Source: Rhodocyclaceae bacterium (GTDB lineage Bacteria > Pseudomonadota > Gammaproteobacteria > Burkholderiales > Rhodocyclaceae). From it: DNA of 64,000 nucleotides. The number at the start of each line of letters is the position of its first letter. Position 1 is the first letter of the stretch. This document shows positions 21,677 through 34,380 of the stretch, piece by piece. The stretch is taken from the NCBI GenBank assembly GCA_018262775.1, contig JADFDU010000055.1, positions 1 through 64,000 on the forward strand. Reading direction: 5' to 3'. Position numbers and translations under genes: made by a program. The notes beneath the pieces are model-generated. The model had not been told where the DNA came from. It saw only the letters and a list, made by a program, of their open reading frames with translations, and ran no database searches.

Positions 21677-21769
21677 AGTCTGCGCGACAGGTCTTTCCAA
21701 CCATGCCGCCGAGCCCTTCACGTTCCCGCTGCAAGTCAAGCCTGATCAACCCAGGCCTGGGAGGAATTC

Positions 21770-21854
21770 TGGTGCCGACGGTGAGACTCGAACTCACACG
21801 GCTCTCGCCACTACCCCCTCAAGATAGCGTGTCTACCAATTTCACCACGTCGGC
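21770..21854 (-). tRNA. tRNA-Leu(GAG)
   Basis: 85 bases with an encoded CCA. The acceptor strands GCCGACG and CGTCGGC pair perfectly. The anticodon arm CTATC-TTGAGGG-GGTAG gives anticodon GAG (reads CUC/CUU). A long variable arm and the T arm (GTGAG-TTCGAGT-CTCAC) are typical of tRNA-Leu. Its place between secG and nuoA is conserved in many betaproteobacteria. Confidence 0.96.
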
Positions 21855-21932
21855 ATTCGATCCATGGATCCGTCACACAGTTCCACACTGTCCATAACGG
21901 AGCCATCATTTCTTATGGCGACGAAAAAAGAA

Positions 21933-21959
21933 ATTATACCTTCTTTTTTTGCGCCGCAA
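21933..21959 (-). promoter_or_regulatory. Putative promoter of tRNA-Leu and the nuo operon
   Basis: On the minus strand a perfect -10 TATAAT (21933-21938) is preceded by TTGCGG (21954-21959) with a short 15-base spacer containing an A-rich run. Transcription would begin near 21925, about 70 bases before the tRNA. Whether nuo is read from here or from an upstream secG/tpiA promoter cannot be told. Confidence 0.45.
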
Positions 21960-21965
21960 CATCAC

Positions 21966-22328
21966 TTACTTCGGTATTTCCTTCGCCTTTGAGTCCGCCT
22001 CGGCGGTCGGCTTGGCCGGCGACTGCTCGACCGGCGCGGCTGGCGGATTCTGCACCCGCTCCATCACGCTGGTCGGTTCCTGCGTTCGGTTGGTCGCGAG
22101 ATAGCTCAGTCCCAAACTGGTCAGGAAGAACGCCGTCGCCAGAACCGCCGTCGTGCGGCTGAGAAAGTTGGCCGAACCCGAAGAGCCGAACAGGCTGCCT
22201 GAGGAACCGCCGCCAAAGGCCGCACCCATGTCGGCGCCCTTGCCATGCTGCAGCAATACCAGACCGATGATGGCCATCCCAAGCAGGATGTGCACCGTCA
22301 GCACCAGGGGGAAAAGCATTCCTTCCAT
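21966..22328 (-). CDS. secG: Protein translocase subunit SecG
   Basis: 120 residues. Two membrane helices (about 5-25 and 57-78) flank the conserved cytosolic segment LLQHGKGADMGAAFGGGSSG. SecG assists SecYE during protein export. The tail after residue 80 is Pro/Ala/Lys-rich and unconserved, as is common in this family. An ATG four codons in is an alternative start. It lies 18 bases after tpiA and the two are almost certainly co-transcribed. Confidence 0.94.
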   Translation of the reverse strand: MEGMLFPLVLTVHILLGMAIIGLVLLQHGKGADMGAAFGGGSSGSLFGSSGSANFLSRTTAVLATAFFLTSLGLSYLATNRTQEPTSVMERVQNPPAAPVEQSPAKPTAEADSKAKEIPK

Positions 22329-22346
22329 TGCGAATCCGATCCTAAA

Positions 22347-23102
22347 TTATTTGGCCGCAGCCGCACAAATCGCCAGGAAATCTTCAGCGACCAGCGCAGC
22401 ACCGCCGATCAAGCCGCCGTCGATGTCGGCCATGCCAAACAGTTCGACGGCATTCTGCGGCTTGACGCTGCCGCCGTAGAGAATCTGCAGACGCTGCGCC
22501 AGCGCCACATCGCTTTCGGCCAGCCGCGCCCGGATGAAAGCGTGCACATCCTGCGCCTGCTGTGGCGTTGCCGTGCGCCCGGTGCCGATGGCCCATACTG
22601 GTTCGTAGGCGATGACCGCTTTGGCCAGGCCGTTCATGCCGGCCGCCTGCACGACCGCATCGAGTTGGGCGGCAATGACCTTTTCGGTGATTTCACCTTC
22701 GCGCTGCTCGAGCGTCTCGCCCAGGCAAAGAACCGGCGTCAGCCCACCCTGCACTGCCGCGACGAACTTCGCCGCCACCGTTTCATTGCCCTCGCCGTAG
22801 AGACTGCGGCGCTCGGAATGGCCGACGAGCACATAGCGACAACCGAAATCGGCCAGCATGGCCGCACTGACTTCGCCCGTATAGGCGCCCTGGGCATGCT
22901 CGGACAAGGTCTGCGCGCCCCAGGTGAGGGCCGTACCCTTCAGCAATTCCTGCGTCTGCGCCAAGTAGGGGAACGGCACGCAAACGGCACAGTCGGCGCT
23001 GCCACCCGTGCCAACCGCCTGCACCAAACTATCCAGAAGCGCACGGTTGCGGGCAAGGCCACCATGCATCTTCCAATTGCCAGCCACCAGTTTGCGCCGC
23101 AT
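22347..23102 (-). CDS. tpiA: Triosephosphate isomerase
   Basis: 251 residues, the normal length of this TIM barrel. All catalytic residues are visible: the Lys in AGNWKMHG, the electrophilic His in YVLVGHSERR and the base Glu in IAYEPVWAIGTG. It interconverts dihydroxyacetone phosphate and glyceraldehyde 3-phosphate. It is followed closely by secG, a pairing conserved across proteobacteria. Confidence 0.97.
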   Translation of the reverse strand: MRRKLVAGNWKMHGGLARNRALLDSLVQAVGTGGSADCAVCVPFPYLAQTQELLKGTALTWGAQTLSEHAQGAYTGEVSAAMLADFGCRYVLVGHSERRSLYGEGNETVAAKFVAAVQGGLTPVLCLGETLEQREGEITEKVIAAQLDAVVQAAGMNGLAKAVIAYEPVWAIGTGRTATPQQAQDVHAFIRARLAESDVALAQRLQILYGGSVKPQNAVELFGMADIDGGLIGGAALVAEDFLAICAAAAK

Positions 23103-23178
23103 TTCCCAGTCTTCCCCAAATTCGTCAAAAGCCGAGGATTTTAGCGTCTGCGCCCCCTGCGGTCAAATGGAACGCCGC

Positions 23179-23631
23179 TCAAACGGCAGCGGGCGGCACG
23201 CGCAACCAGAAGGTGACCGGGCCGTCATTGGTCAGGCTGACCTGCATGTCCGCACCGAAGCGTCCACTCGCCGTATCGGCATGCAGGCCCGCCGCGCGGG
23301 TGATGATGAAATCGAAGAGCCGCCGTCCCGCCTCGGGTGGCGCGGCGGGCGTGAAGCTGGGGCGATTGCCGCTGTTGGTGTCCGCAGCGAGCGTGAATTG
23401 CGGTACGAGGAGGAGCCCTCCGCCCACATCGCGCAGGCTCAGGTTCATCTTGCCCAAGTCATCGGCAAACACGCGATAACCGAGCAGACGCTCGAGCAGG
23501 CGGGCGGCGCTCGCTTCGTCGTCGCCCTTTTCCGCGCAGACCAGCACGAGCAGGCCGCGCCCAATGGCGCCAACCGTTTCCCCGCCGACATCCACCCGTG
23601 CCGAGGCAACACGCTGCAGCAGTCCGATCAC
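23179..23631 (-). CDS. dtd: D-aminoacyl-tRNA deacylase
   Basis: 150 residues. DTD removes D-amino acids (and glycine from tRNA-Ala) through the cis Gly-Pro motif, visible as [10 protein letters not shown]. The usual SQFTL motif reads PQFTLAADT, with Pro in place of Ser; GNRPSF is intact. The start codon is GTG, sharing GTGA with the glmM stop codon, which couples the two genes. The SQFTL variant occurs at a substrate-pocket edge, so activity is probably kept. Confidence 0.92.
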   Translation of the reverse strand: MIGLLQRVASARVDVGGETVGAIGRGLLVLVCAEKGDDEASAARLLERLLGYRVFADDLGKMNLSLRDVGGGLLLVPQFTLAADTNSGNRPSFTPAAPPEAGRRLFDFIITRAAGLHADTASGRFGADMQVSLTNDGPVTFWLRVPPAAV

Positions 23632-24980
23632 GCCGCTGCGCGTCGTACGGCGTCGGCGATACCCTCTGCCAGGATCGTCACCTGGCGGGCTTCGCGCCCT
23701 TCGACCATGACACGCAGCAGCGGCTCCGTGCCGGAAGCGCGTAGCAGAACGCGCCCGCTGTCCCCCAGTTCGCGCTCGGCGGCAATGCGCGCCGATTCGA
23801 TTTCCGGCCGGCCCTGCCAGTCAAAACCGCTGGGCAGTTTCACGTTGAGCAGCGTTTGCGGATACAGCGTCAGGCCGTCACTGGCCTCCGCCAGGGTTTT
23901 CTCCTGCAATCGCAGCGCTGCCAGCACCTGCAGCGCCGAGACGATGCCGTCGCCCGTGGTATGGCGGTCGAGGCAGATGATGTGGCCGGAATTTTCGCCG
24001 CCGAGCTTCCAGCCACGCTCGATCAGCGTCTCCAAGACATAGCGGTCGCCCACCTTGGCACGCACGATGGGCACGCCGAGTTGCGCCAGGGCATGCTCCA
24101 TGCCGAGGTTGGTCATGAGGGTGCCCACCACCCCAGCCAAGCCGCCGTTGGCCAAGCGCTGGCGGGCAATGACGTAGAGCAACTGGTCGCCGTCATAGAG
24201 CCGGCCCTGACCATCGGCCATGAGGACGCGGTCGCCATCGCCGTCGAGAGCAATGCCGAGATCGGCGTTCTGCTCCACCACGGTCTGCTGCAGGGCCTGC
24301 GGCGAAGTCGCCCCCACCCGATCGTTGATATTGAGGCCGTTCGGCTCGGCGCCGATGGCGACGACCTCGGCCCCCAGCTCATGGAAAACCTTGGGAGCGA
24401 TGTGATAGGCCGCGCCATGCGCGCAGTCGACGACGAGGCGCATGCCGCGCAAGTCCAGTTCGGCCGGGAAAGTACTCTTGCAGAATTCGATGTAACGACC
24501 TGCCGCATCGTCGATGCGCTGCGCCTTGCCGAGCCGGGCCGGCTCGGCACAGCCCATCGGCTGTTCCAACCGCGCTTCGACCTCCGCCTCCACGGCATCC
24601 GGCAGTTTGGTGCCGCTGGCGGAGAAGAACTTGATGCCGTTGTCGGGATAGGGATTGTGCGAGGCCGAGATGACCACGCCCGCCTGCAACCTCAAGGCGC
24701 GCGTCAGATAGGCGATGGCCGGCGTCGGCAGCGGGCCGGTGAGCAGGACGTCCACGCCGGCCGCGGCGAATCCGGCTTCGAGGGCGGCCTCCAGCATGTA
24801 GCCGGAAATGCGCGTGTCCTTACCGATCAGCACCGCCGGATGGTCGCCGGCGGGAAGGTGCTCGCGCGCCACCAGAGTCATGCCGGCGGCGTAACCCAAG
24901 CGCATGACAAAGTCCGGCGTAATGGGCGCCTCGCCCACTCTGCCGCGCACGCCGTCCGTGCCAAAATATTTTCGTCTCAT
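23628..24980 (-). CDS. glmM: Phosphoglucosamine mutase
   Basis: 450 residues. It converts glucosamine 6-phosphate to glucosamine 1-phosphate for peptidoglycan and LPS. The active-site serine loop is [11 protein letters not shown], the metal loop [11 protein letters not shown], and the phosphate-binding loop [12 protein letters not shown]. The family N-terminus [12 protein letters not shown] starts at ATG 24980, so the 10 extra upstream codons in the open frame are dropped. It lies 8 bases after folP, a gene pair conserved in proteobacteria downstream of ftsH. Confidence 0.96.
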   Translation of the reverse strand: MRRKYFGTDGVRGRVGEAPITPDFVMRLGYAAGMTLVAREHLPAGDHPAVLIGKDTRISGYMLEAALEAGFAAAGVDVLLTGPLPTPAIAYLTRALRLQAGVVISASHNPYPDNGIKFFSASGTKLPDAVEAEVEARLEQPMGCAEPARLGKAQRIDDAAGRYIEFCKSTFPAELDLRGMRLVVDCAHGAAYHIAPKVFHELGAEVVAIGAEPNGLNINDRVGATSPQALQQTVVEQNADLGIALDGDGDRVLMADGQGRLYDGDQLLYVIARQRLANGGLAGVVGTLMTNLGMEHALAQLGVPIVRAKVGDRYVLETLIERGWKLGGENSGHIICLDRHTTGDGIVSALQVLAALRLQEKTLAEASDGLTLYPQTLLNVKLPSGFDWQGRPEIESARIAAERELGDSGRVLLRASGTEPLLRVMVEGREARQVTILAEGIADAVRRAAA

Positions 24981-24988
24981 GCTGCCCC

Positions 24989-25816
24989 CTATCCTTCCAC
25001 GGCTACCCACATTGCGAGGGCATCCTTGGTCGCCGCCACATCATGCACGCGCAGGATTCTAGCCCCATTCCGCGCGGCAAGGAGCGCCGCCACCACGCTC
25101 GCCGTACTGCGGTCGCTGACTTTCCGGCCGCTGATCTCGCCCAGCATGGACTTGCGCGACAGTCCGGCCAGGACGCAGGCACCAAGGCCGCGGAAGACAT
25201 CGAGGTGCCGCAGCAGGGCCAGGTTGTGTGCAAGCCGTTTGCCGAAACCGAAGCCGGGATCGACGACGATGCGCTCGGTGGGGATACCCGCCGCCTGCGC
25301 CGCCGCCACGCGCGCGGCGAGGAAATCGTGCACCTCCCGCACCACGTCGCCATAGGCCGGATCGGACTGCATGGTGCGCGGCTCGCCCTGCATGTGCATC
25401 AGGCACACCGCGGCGTCTGACCTGGCTGCCATCTCCAGCGCGCCCGGCATCTGCAGCGCCGTAATGTCGTTGATGAGGACGGCGCCGGCATCCACAGCGC
25501 GACGCATCACCTCGGGCTTCACGGTATCGACCGAGAGCGGCACGCCGGCATCGGCCAGCGCCTCGATCACCGGCAGCACGCGGCGCAGTTCCTCCGTCAC
25601 AGGGACAGCTTGTGCGCCAGGACGCGAGGATTCGCCACCGATGTCGAGCAGATCGGCGCCTTCCTCGATCAGCAGTCGACCATGCGCGACTGCGCGTGCC
25701 GCATCGAAATGGCGACCGCCATCGGCAAAGGAATCCGGCGTGATGTTGACGATGCCCATGACGAGCGGACGCTCGAGGGACAGGCGGAAATGACCGCAGA
25801 CAAGTTGTGGTGCCAT
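24989..25816 (-). CDS. folP: Dihydropteroate synthase
   Basis: 275 residues. This folate enzyme joins p-aminobenzoate to the pterin pyrophosphate and is the sulfonamide target. Motifs are [26 protein letters not shown] and DPGFGFGK. The annotated ATG lies directly against the U-tract of the ftsH terminator, leaving no recognisable ribosome-binding site; no good alternative start exists before the conserved [11 protein letters not shown]. Expression may therefore depend on read-through or an uncommon initiation. Confidence 0.95.
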   Translation of the reverse strand: MAPQLVCGHFRLSLERPLVMGIVNITPDSFADGGRHFDAARAVAHGRLLIEEGADLLDIGGESSRPGAQAVPVTEELRRVLPVIEALADAGVPLSVDTVKPEVMRRAVDAGAVLINDITALQMPGALEMAARSDAAVCLMHMQGEPRTMQSDPAYGDVVREVHDFLAARVAAAQAAGIPTERIVVDPGFGFGKRLAHNLALLRHLDVFRGLGACVLAGLSRKSMLGEISGRKVSDRSTASVVAALLAARNGARILRVHDVAATKDALAMWVAVEG

Positions 25817-25850
25817 AAAAACAAGGCCGGATCGGTTTCCCGATCCGGCC
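25812..25850 (-). terminator. Intrinsic terminator after ftsH
   Basis: A perfect 11-bp stem, GGCCGGATCGG with CCGATCCGGCC and a 4-base loop, is followed on the minus strand by TTGTTTTTATG. It is a strong Rho-independent terminator for ftsH. Its U-tract runs into the folP start codon. Confidence 0.85.
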
Positions 25851-25871
25851 GCTTGGAAATGTCAGGCCAGG

Positions 25872-27752
<1,881 letters not shown>

Positions 27753-27829
27753 GGGGTTCCTTTTCGGCCCGTCAGGGGCCACTCTGTTGCCGATACCACC
27801 CATGCCACCGATACCACAGATGCATGCCC

Positions 27830-27858
27830 ATTCTAAGACCGTTCCCCGTGCGGCGCAA
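27830..27858 (-). promoter_or_regulatory. Putative ftsH promoter
   Basis: On the minus strand TTGCGC (27853-27858) and TAGAAT (27830-27835) are separated by 17 bases. Transcription would begin about 70 bases before the TTG start of ftsH. No sigma-32 pattern is visible here. Confidence 0.45.
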
Positions 27859-27920
27859 ACCGGGGAATCGCCTGAAATTACCTTGCTGTGACAAGGGTTA
27901 ACACCGGGGCAACCGCCGGG

Positions 27921-28547
27921 CTAACCGTCGGCTCGACAACCCTTGCCGAGCAGATACACCTCATTGCTGCGGCCACGCGAGGCCTGGGGCTTGCGCACGA
28001 CCACCTTGTCGAACGCCGCGTTCATCGCCTTACGGAAAGCCTCGCTGCCCGCACCTTCAAATGTCTTGACCAGAAAATGCCCCCCCAGTTTCAAATGTCG
28101 GGTGGCGAATTCCAGGGCCAGTTCCGCCAGATGCATGGAACGCGCCTGATCGGAGATGGCGATACCCGAGATATTGGGGGCCATATCGGAAATAACAAGC
28201 TCGACCGACCTGTCGCCAAGGCGAAAAGTTAGTTCCGACAACACGGCGTCCTCACGAAAATCGCCCTGCAGGAATTCCACACCGGCCAGGGGCGCCATCT
28301 CCAGCAGGTCGAGGGCCAGCACCCTGCCACTTTTACCAACCCGTGCGGCCGCCACCTGCGACCAGCCGCCGGGCGTCGCGCCCAGGTCCACCACCACCAT
28401 ACCGGGTCTGAGCAGGCGGTCCTTGTCGTCGATTTCCATCAGCTTGAAGGAGGCGCGCGAACGCCAGCCTTCCGCCTTCGCCCGCTGGACGTAGGGGTCG
28501 TTGACATGCTCGCGCATCCAGGCCTTGCTGGTTTTATGCTTCTTCAC
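27921..28547 (-). CDS. rlmE: 23S rRNA (uridine 2552-2'-O)-methyltransferase
   Basis: 208 residues. This heat-shock-linked enzyme (RrmJ/FtsJ) methylates U2552 in the ribosomal A-site loop. The SAM-binding motif is [16 protein letters not shown], and the catalytic region includes SDMAPNISG and LVKTFEG. The start is GTG; the ATG at codon 11 would remove conserved residues. It is divergent from yhbY with only 15 bases between start codons, so each promoter must lie inside the other gene or extremely close. Confidence 0.94.
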   Translation of the reverse strand: MKKHKTSKAWMREHVNDPYVQRAKAEGWRSRASFKLMEIDDKDRLLRPGMVVVDLGATPGGWSQVAAARVGKSGRVLALDLLEMAPLAGVEFLQGDFREDAVLSELTFRLGDRSVELVISDMAPNISGIAISDQARSMHLAELALEFATRHLKLGGHFLVKTFEGAGSEAFRKAMNAAFDKVVVRKPQASRGRSNEVYLLGKGCRADG

Positions 28548-28562
28548 TGCTAGAATTCACCC

Positions 28563-28937
28563 ATGAATGAACTGACCCCGACAGAACGCCGCGCCCTGCG
28601 CGCACGTGTCCACAGTCTGCATCCCGTCGTCAGCATCAGCCAGAAGGGCCTCAGCGACAGCGTCCTTGCAGAAATCGAGCGCGGCCTGAAGGCGCATGAA
28701 TTGATCAAGGTGCGCGTCTATGGCATCGAGCGTGATGCCCGCGAGGCAGCGCACGCCGAAATCTGTTCCCGCTTGGGCGCCGCGGCCATTCAGCATATCG
28801 GCAACGTCCTGGTCGTGTACCGTGCCAAGCCGGAGGCGCCGGCAGCACCCGTCAAGCCTGCGAAAAAACCCGTCTCGCGTTCCCGGCAAAAAACACCCGC
28901 TCCCCCGGCCGTTTCGCGCCAGCGCCTGCGCAAATAA
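28563..28937 (+). CDS. yhbY: YhbY (CRS1-YhbY domain) ribosome-associated RNA-binding protein
   Basis: 124 residues. The CRM domain (about 5-98) includes LTPTERRALRARVHSLHPVV, LIKVRV, and the GxxG-like loop near HIGNVLVVYR. YhbY binds pre-50S particles. A basic, Pro/Ala-rich tail follows. It is divergent from rlmE and converges on the DUF4149 gene, with one base between the stop codons. This rlmE-yhbY pairing is widespread. Confidence 0.92.
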   Translation: MNELTPTERRALRARVHSLHPVVSISQKGLSDSVLAEIERGLKAHELIKVRVYGIERDAREAAHAEICSRLGAAAIQHIGNVLVVYRAKPEAPAAPVKPAKKPVSRSRQKTPAPPAVSRQRLRK

Positions 28938-28938
28938 G

Positions 28939-29397
28939 TCAGCGGCCCCGTTCCTGCAATAACACCAGCGCCGCCCCCAGCAGGCTTTGCAGGACATACA
29001 GGGCGGTGGCTGCGCCATGCCAGGCGACGAAGCGGTTTTTCATCGCGCTTTCCATGACGCTCAGCGGCAAGGCATCGGCCTTCAACTGAGCGAGGATCGG
29101 CTGGATGCCGAAATGCACCGCCAGCGTCAGCACCAGCATTCCCAGCACCAGTCGAAATGCCCATGATTTGCACAGACCCCCGCGTCGGCGCACGGCCAGA
29201 TAGCCGAGCAGATAGGCCGCACACGCCATGCCTACCCAGGCCATCAGGCCGAAAAGGTTGCCTGCCAGTTCGCCCGCAAGCACACGATCCTTCAGGGCGG
29301 CAAACAGCGAAGGCGTCGCGATGAAGCCGATCGCCCAGAGGCTGCCGACCCAAAGGGTGATGGCAAGGGAATAGAGGCTATCCGCCAACCTTTGCAT
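28939..29397 (-). CDS. DUF4149 membrane protein
   Basis: 152 residues with four hydrophobic helices (about 8-28, 45-66, 80-100 and 125-145). The pattern LAITLWVGSLWAIGFIATPSLF near the N-terminus and FVAWHGAATALYVLQSLLGA near the C-terminus match DUF4149, a family of unknown function often found beside greA and yhbY in betaproteobacteria. The start at ATG 29397 leaves the first helix intact; a longer upstream extension is not hydrophobic. It follows greA on the same strand after 37 bases. Confidence 0.75.
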   Translation of the reverse strand: MQRLADSLYSLAITLWVGSLWAIGFIATPSLFAALKDRVLAGELAGNLFGLMAWVGMACAAYLLGYLAVRRRGGLCKSWAFRLVLGMLVLTLAVHFGIQPILAQLKADALPLSVMESAMKNRFVAWHGAATALYVLQSLLGAALVLLQERGR

Positions 29398-29434
29398 GCA
29401 TGCCTGCCTTCGATGGTGGTGCGTTGCGCGTGGA

Positions 29435-29911
29435 TCAGACGTACTTGACGTCGTGCAGTTCGTACTCACGCACCCCGCCGGGCGCCTTCACCTCGGCGAT
29501 GTCTCCGGCGTACTTGCCGATGAGGGCGCGGGCGATGGGCGAGGCGATGGAAATCTTGTTGCTCTTCAGATCCGCCTCGTCCTCGCCGACGATCTGGTAG
29601 GTGACCCGGTCGCCGCTTTCCAGGTCTTCCAGATCAACCGTGGCGCCGAAAACACAGCGACCGTCGGCATCCAGCAGTTGCGGATCGATGATCTGGGCAT
29701 TGCCCAGTTTGCCCTCGATCTCCTGGATGCGCCCCTCGATGAAGCTTTGCCGCTCGCGCGCAGCGGCATACTCGGCGTTCTCCGACAGGTCGCCGTGGGC
29801 GCGTGCTTCCGCAATGGCTGCAACGACGTTGGGCCGGTCGGCCGTCTTCAGGCGGTGCAGTTCCTGGCGCAGTTTCTCCGCGCCTTCCTTGGTGAGGGGG
29901 ACTTTGCTCAT
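29435..29911 (-). CDS. greA: Transcript cleavage factor GreA
   Basis: 158 residues, full length. The N-terminal coiled coil carries the acidic tip [12 protein letters not shown], whose Asp and Glu promote RNA cleavage in backtracked RNA polymerase. The FKBP-like C-terminal domain ends in [10 protein letters not shown]. The gene starts 4 bases after carB ends, so it probably shares the carAB transcript. The carA-carB-greA order is common in this group. Confidence 0.97.
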   Translation of the reverse strand: MSKVPLTKEGAEKLRQELHRLKTADRPNVVAAIAEARAHGDLSENAEYAAARERQSFIEGRIQEIEGKLGNAQIIDPQLLDADGRCVFGATVDLEDLESGDRVTYQIVGEDEADLKSNKISIASPIARALIGKYAGDIAEVKAPGGVREYELHDVKYV

Positions 29912-29915
29912 GGGC

Positions 29916-32900
29916 TTATGTTAACTCAGCGTGCAAAGTCTGCAAGGCGTAGGTTTCCAACTCTTCGAGGTGGCGCATGCCGGCACAGGCCGCCCGCGCG
30001 CCCTCGATGGTCGTAAACAGCGTGACGCGCTGCGCCAGCGCGCTGGTGCGGATGGAGCGCGAGTCGAGGATGGCCTGGCGCTTTTCCTCGACCGTGGTGA
30101 TGATGAGCGCGACCTCGTTATTCTTGATCATGTCCACGATGTGCGGCCGCCCTTCGGCCACCTTGTTCACCACCGCCACCTTGAGCCCGGCGGCTTCGAT
30201 GGCGGCGCCGGTGCCACGCGTGGCGAGCAGGGAAAAGCCGAGTTCGTTCAGTTCCCTCGCCACGTCGACCGCCTTGGTGCGATCCTGATCCTTGACGCTG
30301 ATGAATACCTTGCCCGACTTGGGCAGTCGGGTACCGCTTGCGAGCTGGGATTTGACGAAGGCTTCGGCAAACGTGCGGCCGACGCCCATGACTTCGCCGG
30401 TGGATTTCATCTCCGGACCGAGAATGGTGTCGACCCCGGGAAACTTGCCGAAGGGGAACACCGCCTCCTTCACCGAATAATAGGGCGGTACGATCTCGCG
30501 CGTGACGCCCTGCTCCGCCAGTGTGCGGCCGGCCATGCAGCGCGCCGCCACCTTCGCCAGCTGCAGCCCGGTGGCCTTGGAAACGAAAGGCACGGTGCGC
30601 GAGGCGCGGGGATTGACTTCCAGGACGTATACCGTGCCATTCTGGATGGCAAACTGGACGTTCATCAGGCCGCAGACGTTGAGCGCCTTCGCCATCTTCT
30701 CCGTCTGCCTGCGCAGTTCGTCCTGGACTTCCCGGGACAGCGTATAGGGCGGCAGGGAGCAGGCGGAATCGCCGGAATGCACTCCGGCCTGCTCGATGTG
30801 CTGCATGATGCCACCGATGATGACCTCCTTGCCATCGGACAAGGCATCCACGTCAACTTCGGTGGCATCGTTGAGGAAGTGGTCAAGCAACACCGGTGAA
30901 TCGTTGGAAACCTTCACTGCCTCGCGCATGTAGCGCTCGAGATCCACCTGCTCGTGCACGATCTCCATGGCACGGCCGCCCAGCACGTAGCTCGGCCTGA
31001 CCACCAGCGGGTAGCCGATTTCCGCGGCGAGGCGGATGGCGTCCTCCGGCGTGCGCGCCGTACGGTTGGGCGGCTGCTCGAGGCCCAGTTCCTGCAGCAT
31101 CTGCTGGAAGCGTTCGCGATCCTCGGCGCAGTCAATCATGTCCGGGCTGGTACCGATGATGGGTACGCCGTTGGCTTCCAGGTCCTGCGCGCGTTTTAAC
31201 GGTGTCTGGCCGCCGAACTGGACGATCACCCCTGTCGGCTGCTCAATGTTTACGATCTCGAGAATGTCTTCCAGCGTCAGCGGCTCGAAGTAGAGGCGGT
31301 CGGAGGTATCGTAGTCGGTGGATACCGTCTCCGGGTTGCAATTGACCATGATGGTCTCGTAACCATCTTCACGCATGGCCAGCGCGGCGTGCACGCAGCA
31401 ATAGTCGAATTCGATGCCTTGGCCAATGCGGTTGGGACCGCCGCCCAGCACCATGATCTTCTTGCGTGCGGTCGGCTGCGCCTCGCATTCCTCCTCATAG
31501 GTGGAGTACATGTAGGCGGTGCGGGTGGCAAATTCGGCGGCACAGGTGTCGACGCGCTTGTATACGGGCCTGACATTGAGCGCATGGCGATGCATGCGCA
31601 CTGCGGTCTCGGAGGTATCCAGCAGCCTCGCCAGGCGCCGATCGGAGAAGCCCTTGCGCTTCAGGCGCCGCATCTCGTCCGCATCCTGGTCGTGCAGTTT
31701 CTGCCCACACAGCGCCGCTTCCTCCTGCACGATGTCCTGGATCTGCACGAGAAACCACGGGTCGATTTTGGTCAGTTGGAACGCCCTGTCCAGATCCATG
31801 CCATTGCGGAAGGCCTGGCCGAGATACCAAAGGCGCTCTGCGCCGGGGTTGGCGAGTTCGCGATCGATGATGTCCTTGTCGGCCTCGATCTCGTCGAGGC
31901 CATATACGCCCACTTCAAGGCCGCGCAAGGCCTTTTGCAGGGACTCCTGGAAGGTGCGGCCGATGGCCATCACCTCGCCCACGGATTTCATCTGGGTGGT
32001 CAGGCGATCGTTGGCCAGCGGAAACTTCTCGAAGGCGAAGCGCGGCACCTTGGTGACGACGTAGTCGATCGACGGCTCGAAGGAGGCCGGGGTGGCGCCG
32101 CCGGTGATCTCGTTTCTCAGCTCGTCCAGCGTGAAGCCCACCGCCAGCTTGGCCGCCACCTTGGCGATGGGGAAGCCGGTCGCCTTCGAGGCCAGCGCTG
32201 AGGAGCGCGACACGCGCGGATTCATCTCGATGACGATCATGCGGCCGTCGGCCGGGTTGATGGCGAACTGCACGTTGGAGCCGCCGGTATCGACGCCGAT
32301 CTCGCGCAGCACGGCGATCGAGGCGTTGCGCAGGATCTGGTACTCCTTGTCCGTCAGCGTCTGCGCCGGCGCCACGGTAATGGAGTCGCCGGTGTGCACC
32401 CCCATCGGATCGAGGTTCTCGATGGAGCAGACGATGATGCAATTGTCCTTGCGGTCGCGCACCACCTCCATCTCGAACTCTTTCCAGCCGATCAGCGATT
32501 CCTCGATCAGCAGTTCCCGGGTCGGGCTGGCCTCCAGGCCGCGCTCGCAGATGGTGACGAATTCTTCCTTGTTGTAGGCGATGCCGCCACCGCTGCCGCC
32601 CATGGTGAAGGACGGGCGGATGATGGACGGAAAGCCGAGTGCGGCCTGCACCTGCAGCGCCTCTTCCATGCTGTGGGCGATGGCGGAACGCGCCGAGCCC
32701 AGACCGATTTTCGTCATCGCCGCCTTGAACTTCTCGCGATCCTCGGCCTTGTCGATGGCTTCGCGCGAGGCGCCGATCATCTCCACCCCGTATTTTTCCA
32801 GGACGCCGTGCTTGGCCAGGTCGAGGGCGCAGTTGAGCGCCGTCTGTCCGCCCATGGTCGGCAGCAGGGCATCCGGCCGTTCCTTGGCGATGATCTTCTC

Positions 32901-33122
32901 GATCACCGTCCAGTGGATCGGTTCGATGTAGGTGACGTCGGCCATCTCCGGGTCGGTCATGATGGTCGCCGGATTGGAGTTGACCAGGACGACCTTGTAG
33001 CCCTCGTCGCGCAGCGACTTGCAGGCCTGGGCACCGGAATAGTCGAACTCGCAAGCCTGGCCGATGATGATCGGGCCGGCGCCGATGATGAGGATGCTGT
33101 GGATGTCGGTACGCTTAGGCAT
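29916..33122 (-). CDS. carB: Carbamoyl-phosphate synthase large subunit
   Basis: 1068 residues, the normal length. Two duplicated ATP-grasp halves are visible, beginning [17 protein letters not shown] and, in the second half, [20 protein letters not shown]. An allosteric MGS-like domain occupies the last 140 or so residues. It makes carbamoyl phosphate for arginine and pyrimidines with the ammonia delivered by CarA. It overlaps carA by 8 bases. Confidence 0.98.
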   Translation of the reverse strand: MPKRTDIHSILIIGAGPIIIGQACEFDYSGAQACKSLRDEGYKVVLVNSNPATIMTDPEMADVTYIEPIHWTVIEKIIAKERPDALLPTMGGQTALNCALDLAKHGVLEKYGVEMIGASREAIDKAEDREKFKAAMTKIGLGSARSAIAHSMEEALQVQAALGFPSIIRPSFTMGGSGGGIAYNKEEFVTICERGLEASPTRELLIEESLIGWKEFEMEVVRDRKDNCIIVCSIENLDPMGVHTGDSITVAPAQTLTDKEYQILRNASIAVLREIGVDTGGSNVQFAINPADGRMIVIEMNPRVSRSSALASKATGFPIAKVAAKLAVGFTLDELRNEITGGATPASFEPSIDYVVTKVPRFAFEKFPLANDRLTTQMKSVGEVMAIGRTFQESLQKALRGLEVGVYGLDEIEADKDIIDRELANPGAERLWYLGQAFRNGMDLDRAFQLTKIDPWFLVQIQDIVQEEAALCGQKLHDQDADEMRRLKRKGFSDRRLARLLDTSETAVRMHRHALNVRPVYKRVDTCAAEFATRTAYMYSTYEEECEAQPTARKKIMVLGGGPNRIGQGIEFDYCCVHAALAMREDGYETIMVNCNPETVSTDYDTSDRLYFEPLTLEDILEIVNIEQPTGVIVQFGGQTPLKRAQDLEANGVPIIGTSPDMIDCAEDRERFQQMLQELGLEQPPNRTARTPEDAIRLAAEIGYPLVVRPSYVLGGRAMEIVHEQVDLERYMREAVKVSNDSPVLLDHFLNDATEVDVDALSDGKEVIIGGIMQHIEQAGVHSGDSACSLPPYTLSREVQDELRRQTEKMAKALNVCGLMNVQFAIQNGTVYVLEVNPRASRTVPFVSKATGLQLAKVAARCMAGRTLAEQGVTREIVPPYYSVKEAVFPFGKFPGVDTILGPEMKSTGEVMGVGRTFAEAFVKSQLASGTRLPKSGKVFISVKDQDRTKAVDVARELNELGFSLLATRGTGAAIEAAGLKVAVVNKVAEGRPHIVDMIKNNEVALIITTVEEKRQAILDSRSIRTSALAQRVTLFTTIEGARAACAGMRHLEELETYALQTLHAELT

Positions 33123-34257
33123 GGTGCCCCTGCCTGTCTTGCATCAGCTTGATGAAGCGGTCGAAGAGATACGCCACGTCATGCGGCCCCGGGCTTGCCT
33201 CGGGATGTCCCTGAAAACAGAAGGCCGGCACGTCGGTGCGCGCCAGACCCTGCAGGCTGCCGTCGAAGAGGGAAACGTGGGTCACGCGCAGATTGGCCGG
33301 CAGCGATTCGGCATCGACGGCGAAGCCGTGGTTCTGGCTGGTGATGAGCACCTGGCCGGTGTCGAGGTCCTTCACCGGGTGGTTGGCGCCGTGGTGGCCG
33401 AACTTCAGTTTTATCGTTCTGGCACCGGACGCCAGGCCCATCAACTGCTGGCCGAGGCAGATGCCGAAGGTCGGGATGCCACGCGCGAAAAATTCGCGGA
33501 TGGCGGCAATGGCATAGTCGCAGGGTTCGGGATCGCCCGGCCCATTGGAGAGGAAGATGCCGTCCGGATTGAGTGCCAGCGCCTCCGCTGCCGGCGCCTG
33601 CGCCGGCAGCACGGTCACGCGGCAGCCGCGCGACGCCAGCATGCGCAGGATGTTGCGCTTGGTCCCGTAGTCGTAAGCGACAACGTGAAAAGGGGAGGAT
33701 TCCGGCGTGACATGGCCCTTGCCAAGTTGCCACTCCCCCTCCTGCCATGCATAGGCCTTGTCGGTGCTGACCACCTTGGCCAGGTCCATGCCGGCCAGGC
33801 CGGGGAATCGCCGTGCTGCGGCGACTGACTTTTCCTCGTCAACCTCGCCGCTCATCAGACAGCCGTTCTGCGCGCCCTTCTCACGCAGGATGCGCGTCAG
33901 CTTGCGTGTGTCGATGCCGGCCAGGGCAACGACGTTCTCCGCCTTGAGGTAGTCCGACAGGGTTTGCTCGCTACGGAAATTCGAGACTGCCAGCGGCAGG
34001 TCTCGGATCACAAGACCGGCCGCCTGCACCTTGGCGGACTCGCAATCCTCGCGATTGATGCCCGTGTTGCCGATATGAGGATAGGTCAGGGTGACGATCT
34101 GCCGACAGTAGGAGGGGTCGGTGAGGATTTCCTGGTAGCCGGTCATGGAGGTGTTGAACACCACCTCGCCGACGCTGGAGCCCGTCGCCCCGATGCCGAT
34201 TCCGCGAAATACCGTCCCATCCGCTAAGGCGAGGATGGCTTTCGGAAAATCAGGCAC
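33115..34257 (-). CDS. carA: Carbamoyl-phosphate synthase small (glutaminase) subunit
   Basis: 380 residues. The class I glutaminase triad is present: the nucleophile in [11 protein letters not shown] and the HPEASPGP histidine with its glutamate. The N-terminal CPSase domain has [16 protein letters not shown]. The start codon is GTG at 34257, with AGGAG seven bases upstream. Upstream lie a probable promoter and two dyads that may serve in pyrimidine or arginine control. It overlaps carB by 8 bases. Confidence 0.97.
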   Translation of the reverse strand: MPDFPKAILALADGTVFRGIGIGATGSSVGEVVFNTSMTGYQEILTDPSYCRQIVTLTYPHIGNTGINREDCESAKVQAAGLVIRDLPLAVSNFRSEQTLSDYLKAENVVALAGIDTRKLTRILREKGAQNGCLMSGEVDEEKSVAAARRFPGLAGMDLAKVVSTDKAYAWQEGEWQLGKGHVTPESSPFHVVAYDYGTKRNILRMLASRGCRVTVLPAQAPAAEALALNPDGIFLSNGPGDPEPCDYAIAAIREFFARGIPTFGICLGQQLMGLASGARTIKLKFGHHGANHPVKDLDTGQVLITSQNHGFAVDAESLPANLRVTHVSLFDGSLQGLARTDVPAFCFQGHPEASPGPHDVAYLFDRFIKLMQDRQGHHA

Positions 34258-34354
34258 TTAGGTACTCCTGTCGGCACTGCGCAGGCATGCCGGGACATCG
34301 CTCGGACCATGCTGCGGTTTGTTGTAGGTATGCGAAGCGGACAGGCTACACGCC

Positions 34355-34370
34355 TATCCCGCTCGGGATA
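34355..34370. promoter_or_regulatory. Perfect palindrome in the carA leader
   Basis: TATCCCGCTCGGGATA has 7-bp arms around a 2-base centre. It begins within a few bases of the predicted carA transcription start. The tiny loop favours a protein operator over an RNA hairpin. The cognate regulator is unknown. Confidence 0.4.
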
Positions 34371-34380
34371 AAACTTTCGA

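Noticed and set aside
23179-23631. DTD inactivated by the Ser to Pro change in SQFTL
   Set aside because: The catalytic Gly-Pro motif is intact and the substitution sits at a variable edge, so loss of function is not supported.
23856-25355. A 499-codon open frame antisense to glmM and folP
   Set aside because: It is a shadow frame across two certain genes, with no ribosome-binding site or domain.
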